From Diphasiastrum complanatum (Eukaryota; Streptophyta; Lycopodiopsida; Lycopodiales; Lycopodiaceae): a stretch of DNA of 64,000 nt. The notes under the pieces are model-generated. The model saw only the letters and a program-made list of their open reading frames with translations. It did no database searches and was not told where the DNA came from. Shown piece by piece: positions 35,336 to 45,956 of the stretch; position 1 is the stretch's first letter, and every line of letters starts with the position of its first letter. A program made the position numbers and the translations under genes. The stretch is taken from NCBI GenBank assembly GCA_029204225.1, contig CM055097.1, positions 60,789,532-60,853,531 of the forward strand, in the 5' to 3' direction.

Positions 35336-37096
35336 GTCATAAATTGTCCAAAGCATGCTATCAACAGTTCAAAAAAAGATCAATGTCCAACATGTGACAC
35401 ATCACGATACAGAACAGACGTTCAAGGATCGAGTGTGCCACAAAAAGTGTTACATCATTTTCCTGTCATTCCAAGACTACAGCGTTTGTTTTGATGTAGG
35501 TCTTTGGCACAGCTAGTAGATTGGCATGCTAATAATCAATCTACGGATGATGTTATGCGGGTACCAAGTGACTCACCTACGTGGAAACATATTGATGAGC
35601 AATGGTTTGAGTTCAAAAATGAACCTCGTCATTTACGATTTGGTTTAGCAATGGATGGCATAAATCCTTTCGGTGTTCGAGCCTCAACATGGTCCACAAG
35701 GTTAAGAACATGGATGTTTACTTTGAACAATTGATTGAAGATTTGTCCAAGCTTTGGAATGGTGTCAATTAGTATGACATCTCAAGGCCTTTGCAAGAAA
35801 AAAATTTCACTCTTTGTGGAATTCTAATGTGGACAATGCATGATTATCCCAGTTTGAGTGAATGTTCAGGTATGATTAATCTTCATTTGGATTGTTAGTA
35901 ATAATCATTCGTTCTCGCGATCTATTAGATCTCATAAATATATTCGAACTTTCTAATGCAATCATAAATGTAGGTTTTACAACATCTGGATATAAAGCAT
36001 GCTACATATGTGGGCCAAATTTGGAAAGCTATCATAGTACAAATTTGTTGAGGAAAGTTGTGTACGAAAATCATTGAAAATACCTACCAATTGATCATCC
36101 TTTTCGGACAAACCAAATGTGAGCTTGGGGAAGACCGAAAGATGGCCCTCTAATCACACCTCCACCCATCCAAATGAGTGTAAAAGATTGGTATGACGAG
36201 TGGATCAAACAACATGATGTGAACGATTCTTGGGATAAGTCAATTCCAAGCATGAAGGGATTGTCGATATTCCAATGATTACCCTATTGGAATAATCTCT
36301 TAATCAATCACCTCTTGGATCCTATGCATTTATACAAAAATGTGGGTGAATCTATATGGAAATATATAATTGTGCAAAGGACAGTGTTGCAGCACGTCAA
36401 GACTTGGAGGTGGCTAAGGTGAAGAGACCTTAGTGGATTCAAAACGATGAAAGTGGGATGACAAGTACTCCTAGTTTGCCATGGATTCTAAAAAAGGGAG
36501 GGCTCTCAAATGTAAAAAATGTCATAAGACAAATAAGAACTCCAACTGGCTATGCACATTCCTTGTGCAACTCTTTCACCAAAGATGACAAATCAAGTGG
36601 ATTAAAATCTCACAATTGGCTAAAGATGTTGCAATCCATTCTTCCGATTGCTATTAGAGGTTGCTTAGGAGACAATCTACGAAGTACTTTGTAAAAATTA
36701 GCATCAAGTGTTAGGTATTTACAAAACTCATTTGTGACTGGGACATTAAAAAAGACATGACAATACAAAACAAATGTGCCCCGTTACTTGTATATTATTT
36801 TATGTAATGTTATCTTGTAGGTGGATCACCTCAAAGGAGATCAAATGGAGTGAAATGCATTCGAAACAACAAGAAATGATTGAAACTGTGTGCTTGCTAG
36901 AAAGAGATTTTCCAACTTCTTTCATGGATATAAAAGTTCATGTACTTGTGCATTTGGTTGATGAAATTTCCATTGTCGGGCCAGTGTACACTAGATGGAT
37001 GTTCTACCTTGAGCTTTTTATGAAAGTTCTAAAAGACTTTGTGAGACAAAAGGCAAGGTCAGAAGGTAGCCTTCATAGAAGGTTGGCTTGTTCAAG
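35336..37096 (+). pseudogene. tnpD: CACTA transposase tnpD (tnp2 domain), part 1
   Basis: The transposase of CACTA elements cuts and rejoins the element ends. Landmarks in order are the CPK...QCPTCDTSRYR zinc-like segment, VPQKVLHHFPVIPRLQRLF, DSPTWKHIDEQW, LRFGLAMDGINPFG, a decayed WTMHDYPS and CYICG, LLDPMHLYKNVGESIWKYI, then LKSHNWLKMLQSILPIAIRG and the DUF4218-like segment ERDFPTSFMDIKVHVLVHLV, GPVYTRWMFYLELFMKVLK and VRQKARSEGS. Several stops and shifts interrupt it, and the expected intron positions are unclear. It is split at 37,096 by a copia insertion and resumes at 42,992. Confidence 0.85.
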
Positions 37097-37345
37097 AGGT
37101 TAAAATAGCAATGATCAACTTATACAGTGCTTTCTTATTTCGACGGCACCACGTGTGCTTAGTTCTAGAGTTATCGCGCCATCTTTCTTTTACGAGCCCT
37201 TTGAGTGTTTTTAAGGAACTCATCTTTGTACTTACGCAGCAGTTGAATATACAGTTTGAAGAGAGCAATTCTGAGTTCTTGTTGCACTTGACGTTGTGTT
37301 GTGGTGATTGATCCAGTCGGGTGTTTTCAATTGTGTTTTCTTAAC
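37097..37345 (+). repeat. 5' LTR of the copia in tnpD
   Basis: The LTR starts (AG)GTTAAAATAG and ends TTTTCTTAAC, giving GTTAA/TTAAC inverted ends instead of TG/CA. TGGTATCAGAGC follows at 37,347-37,358. Confidence 0.9.
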
Positions 37346-38604
37346 TTGGTATCAGAGCCCTTGGTGGCTGGAATCACCGGACAAGAACAGAGAGCTGCGA
37401 ATTCATGACAGTTTGTTGGCTAGGAAGCACAAAACCGAGTCTGTGGAGATTCGTGGAATGGCTCAAAACTGTAAAAAGGATTCAGAGACAAGGAATTGTT
37501 GGTTGAATCAGAAAGCAAGCAAAGTTTGAAGCTGAAAAATTCTTCTGGAGGGTTGCTTGGCGTTTGTGATTGGTTTGAATCCAATCGAATACCATTTGAA
37601 GAGCGGTTTGGAGCAGAAGATAACCTACAGTAGGGCGACCTCAGCCAGTTAGGAGCTGCAAAGGAAAGCTCAGGGAAAGCCTGAGTAAAGCTCAATATAT
37701 TCTTCTCTTCAAAATTGCTAGGGTTTCCAGGGACAAAATCTGAGATATCTCCTTGTAGGAGGTCATTTTCAAAGCTATGAGAGGCTGTGAATGGGTGCCC
37801 TGGTAGCGCGATTCAGCGGTAGGGAGGCCGTGACTGGCCGTGGAGAAGGAAGGCAGCCAGTTCGATCCATGTGGAGCTGCCATAGCCTATGAAGGAGAGA
37901 GAAGAAGTCCATCGTTGAGAGAGAGGAGGAGGAGAGGTCGCGGGAAATCTCGCGCGCTCAGTCCTAATCATCAGCTAGCGATTTGAAGTGTTCAGTGCTT
38001 CGAAGGCCTTTGATCAATGCACAAAAACGTTGACAGCCGTCTGATCTCGATTCATACAGATCGACGATGGTTATTTCACAACAGGTGGGTCGTTGGATCT
38101 AAAGGATCCGTTGGATTGAAGTGCAAAAGTCTGAAGGGAAGTGCATTGCAACTTCATTAAAAATCTTCAAACTGAAAAAATTCTTGGGTCCAAAGTCTTT
38201 GAAGGGTAAAGTTTCTTCACAGTGAAGAAACAGTTCAAAAACCCAAATTGCCCTTATTTTCACCTCCTTTAGCCTATTTTGGCCAAACGAAAGGCTATAG
38301 CCTCCAAACGAAGGGCACCCTAACTGTACCTGCAAGTACGGTACACCAAAACAGAGTGATTGTTGTGGAGAAAGTGTTCGAAGTGTGTCAGAAGTGATTT
38401 CACCATTCCACTGGGCAAGAAGCTGGGAGTTGGTGACGTGAAGCATTTTGGAAAACGACACCAGTTTGGCTTTCAATTTGGCGAAAGAGCGGCGGGTGGC
38501 CTGGTAAGCTAAAAATTGCAGGTCATTATTATCAATTTCTGACATCACGGTTGGCTCTAGCATACACTTTATAGCCTACAGGTGAAGTTTTAAGCAGTTC
38601 GGAG

Positions 38605-38967
38605 ATGGCAAACATCAATGAGGCAATTTTGGGCGATGCAAGCAAACTTGATGGGGCTTCTAACTACAACATCTGGAAATTCAAAATGAAGAGCATTTTG
38701 ATGGAGAAAGAGTTGTGAAAAATTGTGGCAGGTATTGAAGTCCGTCCAAATACCACTCCAGGTGACATAAGGGCCTTTGATAAAAAGGCGCAGAGACCAT
38801 TATCCTTGATCAATCTTTCAGTGAAAGACCATGTGATCACTCACATAAGTGATGCCACGACGGCTAGGGGAGCTTGGGAAGCTCTTAGAATGGAAATTTC
38901 AAACTTGCAATCCAGCTCAAGCCATGTTCTTGAAGTCGAGATTGAAGACAGTAAGGATGGAAGAAAG
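38605..38967 (+). pseudogene. Copia gag N-terminal part
   Basis: The ATG at 38,605 opens the gag frame (LDGASNYNIWKFKMKSILME). A TGA replaces the expected Trp codon in KELW shortly after. The same frame then continues through RPLSLINLSVKDHVITHISD and ARGAWEALR to about 38,900. There a shift moves the coding frame to the one that carries the rest of gag and pol. Confidence 0.85.
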
Positions 38968-41482
38968 TGAATCAGTGAAATCCTTCTTCACCAGGATAAA
39001 GGAGCTGAGAGATCAACTTGTGGCGATTGGAGAGCCAATCAGAGATATTGAATTGGTACATACCACAATGAGCGGTGTCTCGGAATGGCTACAGATGTTT
39101 GTGAGCGGCATTGCTTCAAGGGAGAGGTTGCCTACTTTTGAAGACTTCCACATAATCATGTTGCAAGAAGAGCAGCGTCGCGAAGTGGTGAAGTCAAGAC
39201 AAACCCCACAGGAGGATCAAGCCTTACTTGCTAAAGACAAGCAGAAAGGATGGAAAAGGATTCCTAAGAAATCCAAGGATGATGATGACGAAGGAGAGTC
39301 GTCATCAAAAGGGAAAAAGAAGAAGAAAGAAAAATGTTACTATTGTTACAAACCGGGTCATTGGGCACGCGAGTGTTATAAGAAGAAAGCAGACATAAAG
39401 GCGGGAAAAGTGACTCAACAAGGAAACATTGCCGAAGATGATGGAGAAGATGATGAGACAAGTGTTTTCTCATCGGCATTGGCATCCCAAGTTGATGATG
39501 GTGCCAGATGGTTCATAGACTCAGGCGCCTCAAGGCATATGACCAGAAAACGTGATTGGTTTGAAAAATTTTCACCAATCCATGATGGGGATAAGGTCAA
39601 TCAAGCCAATGGAGAGGAATGCCAGATACAGGGTGTGGGCAATGTACCTGTGCAATTTCTTGATGGCAAAATTAAAAACATCTCTTATGTACTTTATGTT
39701 CATGGACTCAAAAAGAGTTTGCTTTCTGTTGGTGTAATGGCAAATCAACATCTTAAAGTTGAATTTGTCAAGGATGGATGCCTCATGAAGGATACGAACC
39801 ACAACCACAAAGTGGTTGCGAAGGGTTATAGAGATGGTAACTGTGGCCTTTATAAATTGGATGCTGCAAAACCAGGTGAATATGGTTTGGCTATCTCAAC
39901 AGCATCTCAATCCGAGTTGTGGCACAGAAGACTTGGACATTTGAACTATGGGAGCTTGAGATTGATGGCGAAGCTGAAGATGGTAATAGGGTTACCGGCA
40001 TTGCAGGATGATCATCATGCAATATGTGAAGGATGCATCATGGGAAAGCATCACAGAGAGACATTCAAGAAAGGTGGAGCTGCAAGAGCTAAGAATCTGC
40101 TGGAACTAATTCACAGTGACCTGTGCGGCCCAATGAAGACCATGTCATTGGGGAAAGCATATTATTTTATGACTTTCATAGATGATTACTCTAGGAGGAC
40201 ATGGATTTATTTCTTGAAGAAGAAATCTGACGCTTTTGCTCGTTTCAAGGAGTTCAAAACTTTGGTAGAGAACCAACTAGATGCACGCATCAAAATGCTA
40301 AGATCTGATAGAGGGGGTGAATACAAATCTGATGATTTTGAAGACTTTTACAAAGAACACGGCATTAAAAGACAATTCACACAGTCACACACACCACATA
40401 GTAATGGTGTAGCTGAAAGGAAAAACAGAACTATTATGGAGAGTGCATGCTCCATGATGAAGCAAATGGGCTTGACCGATTCACTTTGGTCGGAAGCGTG
40501 CAGTGCGGCAACGTTCTTGCAAAATAGGAGCCCTACAGTTGCGGTTCCAAATGTGACTCCTGAAGAAGCATTTACTGGAATAAAATCAAATATCGACAAG
40601 TTTCGTGTCATTGGATGTAAGGCCTATGTACATGTGTCAAAGGAAGAGCGAAAGAAACTTGATGCCAAAGCAATCAAGTGTATAACGCATAGATATGAAG
40701 ATGAAGACCATGCAAGCGGTGAAAGCATCAAGAGACTTCCCACAATTCTGGAGGAAGAAAATGAAGAAGATGCTCCACAAAATGATGCACGTGAAGACGA
40801 AAGTCGAGAGGGCGAATATGAAAGAACACCACCTATTCAAGAGCCTAGGGGAAGGTACTTGCCAATAGGAGCAATAAAGGAGAAACCGGTTGGAAGTAAG
40901 AGACATTACTTGGACACTCCTTGGGACACGTACTCTCCACGTACTGTATCACCTAAATCTAAGATACCAAAATGGTATGAAAAGATCATGAAGGACGCAA
41001 AGCTAAATCAAATAGGATCTAGCACACAAAGTGAGGTGAGAAGATCAACACGGGAAAGGAAGTCTCCCGATCGTTATTATGTGAACTATGCCCTAATGAC
41101 TGACATTTTGAAGTGTCGAGAGCCATCAACCTTTGATGAGGCAAAAGATCAAAAAGAGTGGCAAAGGGCAATGGAAGAAGAGATAGAATCCATCCAAAGA
41201 CATGATACATGGGAGTTGGTTGATCTACCACTTGGAAAGAAACCCATTGACAACAAATGGGTGTTTAGAACAAAGTTTCATGCGGATGGCACAATAGCAA
41301 AGTATAAGGCACGCCTAGTAGTGAAGGGTTATGAGCAAAGCAAAGGAATTGACTATGAAGAGACATTTGCTCCAGTGGCTAACTGGACTACGCTATGCCT
41401 TATCATTGCCTTAGCATCTCATTTTGGGTGGAAGATCCATCAAATGGATGTGAAGTCTGCATTTTTGAATGAAATGACTTAG
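38905..41482 (+). pseudogene. Copia gag-protease-integrase-RT frame
   Basis: After the gag core (FLKSRLKTVRMEESESVKSF), the frame holds the zinc knuckle CYYCYKPGHWAREC, protease WFIDSGASRHMT, the pre-integrase LWHRRLGHLNYGSLRLM...CEGCIMGK, and the integrase core with LIHSDLCGPM, MLRSDRGGEY and HTPHSNGVAERKNR, so the three acidic residues remain. A variable acidic linker follows, then RT starts with WQRAMEEEIESIQRHDTWEL and goes to MDVKSAFLNE, where a shift ends it at 41,482. It is the longest open frame of the window (877 codons from the first ATG, about 850 of them real). Confidence 0.9.
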
Positions 41483-41496
41483 AGGAAGAAGTTTAC

Positions 41497-42596
41497 ATGG
41501 TCCAACCGCAGGGCTTCATGGCAAAAGGGCAAGAACAGAAGGTATGTAAACTACACAAAGCACTTTATGGCCTTAAGCAAGTGCCACGTGCATGGTATGG
41601 ACGCATTGACAGTTACTTTCTTTCACATGGATTTGTAAGAACAAATTCAGATCCAAATCTTTATGTTCTTATAAATGATGACAACATTGCCTTGATTGTA
41701 CTTTACGTTGATGATATCATTATCACTGGCAATGATGAGAACCTCACTCGTTCTATCAAAGCCAACTTGTGCAAGCAATTTGAGATGACAGATTTAGATC
41801 TTATGCACTATTGCTTGGGTGTTGAAGTATGCAAACTAGCAATGATATCAGGTTATGTCAAAACAAGTATGTAGGCGAGATATTGGAGAGATTTCACATG
41901 ACAAAGTGCAAACCTTCCATCACCCCTTGCGAAGCTGGTAAGAAATTATCTCGTATTGATGATAGTGCACATGTTGATGCTACACTATTTCGTCAGCTAG
42001 TTGGAAGTTTAATATATCTTACGACTACACGTCCTGATATCTGCTATGCTGTAAGTTTGATTAGCCAATTCATGTCATCACCCACTATGGACCATTGGAA
42101 AGCTGCAAAAAGGATTTTGAGGTATGTGAAAGGTACACCGAACCTTGGTCTAATCTACAAAAGACAAAGTGTTTTACCTAAGTTGCAAGGTTATGTTGAC
42201 GTTGATTGGGCTGGAAGTATAGATGATAGAAAGTCAACAACATGTAATACCTTCAATTTTGGTAGCGGCTGTTTTTAATGGTCTAGCAAGAAGCAAGATA
42301 TTATTTCTCTTTCTTCCACAGAAGCCGAATATAAAGCGTTGAGTTCTGCTACCCAAGAAGCTATTTGGCTACGTAAGTTGTTATGTGAGATTGGCATGAA
42401 GCTAGTAAATCCCACTGTTATTTTCTGTGACAGTCAAAGCGAAATACAATTGGCTAAAAATCCAATCTTTCACGCAAGGACAAAACATATTGAAGTAGAA
42501 TATCACTTTGTGCGTGAAAAATTACAATCTGAAGACATAAGTATTGTACATTGTTCTAGTTGTTACAAGTTGCTGATATATTTACAAAAGCTTTAA
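41497..42596 (+). pseudogene. Copia RT palm and RNase H
   Basis: Three blocks in changing frames complete pol. The first has LHKALYGLKQVPRAWYGRID and the intact catalytic LYVDDIIITGND. The second has TTRPDICYAVSLISQFM, HWKAAKRILRYVKGT and YVDVDWAGSIDDRKSTT. The third has SSTEAEYKALSSATQEAIWL, HARTKHIEVEYHFVREKL, ending early as SSCYKLLIYLQKL through a shift. Frame changes near 41,485 and 41,830 and a stop at 42,276 separate them. The purine tract GAGGGAGAGAG leads into the 3' LTR. Confidence 0.88.
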
Positions 42597-42742
42597 GTAA
42601 AGAAAAGTTTGAAACTTTTAGAGCCAAACTTGGCTTAGACCAGGTCATGTAAAAAGCCTTTACTTGTAATGCTATCATGGAGGTATGTTCCATGAATAGA
42701 GTATACTCTAAAATAAGAAATGACGTTGATCATTGAGGGAGA

Positions 42743-42991
42743 GAGTTAAAATAGCAATGATCGACTTATACAGTGCTTTCTTATTTCGACGGCACCACGT
42801 GTGCTTAGTTCTAGAGTTATCGGGGCATCTTTCTTTTATGAGCCCTTTGAGTGTTTTAAAGGAACTCATCTTTGTAATTACGAAGCAGTTGAATATACAG
42901 TTTGAAGAGAGCAATTCTGAGTTCTTGTTGCACTTGACGTTGTGTTGTGGTGGTTGATCCGGTCAGGTGTTTTCAATTGTGTTTTCTTAAC
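42743..42991 (+). repeat. 3' LTR of the copia in tnpD
   Basis: It matches 37,097-37,345 almost throughout and follows the purine tract. Its right end TTCTTAAC meets the second TCAAG. Confidence 0.9.
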
Positions 42992-43150
42992 TCAAGAATC
43001 ATGGTTACACCAGAGAATATCTCTCGCGAATACACCCTAGCGCACCAAAGTTATGGCGTGCTGAAGAGGACGAACACGTTAAAGGTGAATTACCTCAACA
43101 TTAGAGAAACTTAGAGCCCGAAGACGGCCTTTGAAAAAGATGCTTTTTTT
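42992..43150 (+). pseudogene. tnpD: tnpD, part 2 (C-terminal continuation)
   Basis: After the copia, one frame reads GYTREYLSRIHPSAPKLWRA then EEDEHVKGELPQ, the kind of sequence that follows DUF4218 in tnpD. Before the copia, another frame reads AFIEGWLVQ, matching the SIAEGYLVQES segment. The TCAAG shared by both sides supplies the link, so the interruption is a clean insertion into an already frameshifted gene. A stop at about 43,101 follows. Confidence 0.65.
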
Positions 43151-43568
43151 ATTTTTTTTTCTTATTTTCGTTGCCATGTGGACCAATTGAAACCTTGAAA
43201 TCGGTGTTCTACGTAACGTAGAATTTTCCAAATATAAAAAATTTCTAAGTATATTGTTGTTTCGTCGGGCAGCTTGTGGAATTGCTATTGGTTGTTGAGG
43301 CTTGCCCTTCTAGCTCATCACTGCCCGAAGAGACCCAAAAATGTTGAAAATGAATATGACAGATGGTTGAAATGAGAAAATCGATGTACCACTAATGTAT
43401 ATGCATTGTCAAATCATGGTTAACAAGGTTAACTAGAGTTAATTTCTAGTGCCAAATAGATCAGTATTTCAAATTTTTGCCAACACATTTTCAGATTCAT
43501 GGCTTTTTGTCTACGCATATTTTCAGATTCATAGTTCAGTGTATTAAATTTTTGCCTGCACATTACGA

Positions 43569-44647
43569 ATGGCGACATCAAGAAAGTCGTGCCCCTCAAT
43601 CGATTTTGTGATTCTATTCAACGATAAAGATGATAATGGATTATGGGTGCCAAGAAAGTACTCAAAAAATGCTTGGATTTTGATGCATCCATCATCAAGA
43701 GGAACATTTCGAAAAAGCAAAAGGTCAAAATTATCATTTCGATCTTATTGGAAGGCCAGAATTTTAGATTTCAGAACATCATCAAGAGAAAAATCTATTT
43801 CTGAAATTCTAGTCCAACATGTATATATGCATTCAGAGATAAATGTGCAAGGATTCAACCGTCAGGATCACAAAAAAAACAATTATGAGTATTGATATTT
43901 TTGATACTTTGATTTTTGTCATTCATAAATATCTAATAGTAAACTTGCCAATCTGATCATTTTTTTCTTGTAAATTTATATCCATCCAACATAAATGAAT
44001 GAGAGCCCAGTGGATCTCTAGCAGGTGTATTAGATGTTATTCACACTGATATTGGACAGCTACAATATCGAGGTAGAACTACAAAAGATCTAGCTGATAG
44101 TGGGATCTTTTTTTATGAATCAATGCACATTCCTGATACAAAAGGAGATTTTGGATAAATGGTCCCAATTCCATTACCTAGTTTTGAAAGTGATGAATGG
44201 GTTGCTCCAGATGCTGCAATTTCATAATCATTTCGTTGCAAGCTATATAGTGATGTAAAATAAAGGTAAATGGGTCTCACTCGATCAAGACTTGGAAGCC
44301 AGTGGACATTCAATACGAAAAAATATTGAAATTATATACAATGATGCAGTTTTAACATGTGTTGAGGTGGAAGAAGATTGGAGTCTAAATCACATCAGGG
44401 GAGAACTATTGCTCCTACAAGATTATGTACTTTCAGACTTCAGATTTATTTTCAATGGTAAACTCGTAAGTAGCTATAAACACTCAATTCTTTATAAATA
44501 GTTTCAATAAAAACTTTCTCATACAATCTCTATACTAATTGTAACTCACTTTGTATTAGTTTTTTTGTGTAGGTACGTAAAAGATATGAGCTCGAGATCA
44601 AATGTAGAGATATTGGCAAAGCAATCCAACTTATGAAAGAACACTGA
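43569..44647 (+). pseudogene. Unknown spliced gene fragment Z inside the CACTA
   Basis: I do not recognise it. The block at 43,569-43,895 has a basic Ser/Arg/Lys-rich part. Then VLDVIHTDIGQLQYRGRTT (about 44,030) and an acidic, well-open block EIIYNDAVLTCVEVEEDWSL with DFRFIFNGKLV (44,292-44,470) look protein-like. They are followed across a probable GTAAGT...TGTAG intron by RYELEIKCRDIGKAIQLM. The EVEEDWSL...DFRFIFNGKLV layout loosely recalls a ubiquitin-like fold, which is speculation. Stops are present. It converges with the minus-strand gene fragment Y. Confidence 0.4.
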
Positions 44648-44842
44648 GATTTACTATCAGCAAATACATGTCAATTATCATGTCTTTTTATCAATATAGA
44701 AAATTGCATTCCAGTATTACAATATGGACACAACTTGATTGTAAGAATCTATATTGATATCAATAAAAATCTCATAAACGGATCGTCTACATGTAAGATT
44801 GTATCTCTTTTTTTTTATGTATCTCTATTTATAAATAAATCT

Positions 44843-45698
44843 CTATTCAGTAGATTTTTCTATATTTTCAGTATCAGTATTAGGAACTGATAAGACAGCA
44901 GTTTCCTCTTCTATAGTTTCGTCTTCCTCTATTTCGGGAAGGACTTCTATGCCTTTTAAGACAACATACCTCTTTGTTATAATATTGTCTTCCTTTGTAT
45001 TGGGAAGGACTTCTATGCCTTTTTTATCATATATAATAATATATGCATCCTGAACAACCTGAAAGACTGTTAAGGCAGGAGCAGCTTGCTTTTTAGGACC
45101 ATCGATTTCAAGTGTAATGCTTACACCGTTCTGTACATAGATTCTGATCAACTCTTGCCAAAATCTATATACATCGTTGAGAGTATACAGCTCAAGAGTG
45201 AACTGTCATCACAAAACACGTGAATTAGCAAATTACGAACAATGATAGTAAAGAAATATGAATCAGAATGAAAGGAAATAGAAATGAACAATATATTACC
45301 TTTTCAATATCTACGTCCACTTGTAAATTATACCACTAAGAGCTTTGTATTGTACAAGATGAACCATGCACAACTAAAAGCGTCCCTTTGTTGTACACAC
45401 TGTATATATTGAACGAAAATTAGTAATATCATAACAGAAAATTTATTTATGCTATAATGATAGATTCATACTAAAAACAATACATGCATATCAGAGATAA
45501 ATTGAATATACCTTGAGAGATTTAATGGTTATCTCTCCAATTGAGGTTGCCATTGTCGATATTTCCCGAAAGACATTATAAAGTAAAAAATCAAATTCTC
45601 TATGTGTATTAGCAGCTGAGTTTACTTTTACACATAGAAAATTTGATACTCCCTCCTTATTTATCTCTACAGAAAGAATGTTCAGGCTCCAATGCCGC
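44843..45698 (-). pseudogene. Unknown spliced gene fragment Y inside the CACTA, minus strand
   Basis: Three exon-like blocks on the minus strand have GT-AG edges: 45,512-45,698, 45,300-45,399 and 44,843-45,202. The last reads TLELYTLNDVYRFWQELIR and ends at a stop after two tandem copies of KGIEVLP followed by acidic residues. The middle block has an in-frame TAG and its entry frame is off by one, so it is decayed. I know no family for it. It continues the direction of gene X across the copia fragment at 45.96-48.16 kb, and may be its 3' part. Confidence 0.45.
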
Positions 45699-45956
45699 CT
45701 GCAACAATCAAAATAAAAATTAAAGCAATCCTTACTTATTAAAGCAATTTTTACTTACTAAAGCAATGCCGACTGTAACAATCTAAATTAAAGCAACAAA
45801 AACAATTGAGCAATCCTTACTTATTCTCATATAAAATCAAATAAAATTCGCTACTGGATTGCATTCGATATAATATACAGCCCTTTTAAAATTGGCGTCT
45901 TTTGCCTTCACCGCTCCCATAAAAAATGGACTAACAACAAAAACTACACCATGAGA

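Larger units (their letters stand above)
37097..42991 (+). mobile_element. Full-length Ty1/copia inserted in tnpD
   Basis: Direct LTRs at about 37,097-37,345 and 42,743-42,991 (247-249 bp) flank a primer-binding site, a 1.25-kb leader, gag, protease, integrase, RT and RNase H. The copia order and the plus orientation are clear. TCAAG precedes (37,092-37,096) and follows (42,992-42,996) the element. By eye the LTRs differ at about 10 of 247 sites, near 4 percent, so it is older than the copia at 11.9-17.4 kb. Stops and frameshifts in gag and pol make it inactive. The leader is related to that of the copia at 46.2-47.4 kb. Confidence 0.93.

Noticed and set aside
44843-45151. Single-exon acidic protein on the minus strand
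   Set aside because: As a standalone gene it lacks a credible start. An acceptor at 45,203 and upstream exon-like blocks fit a 3' terminal exon better.
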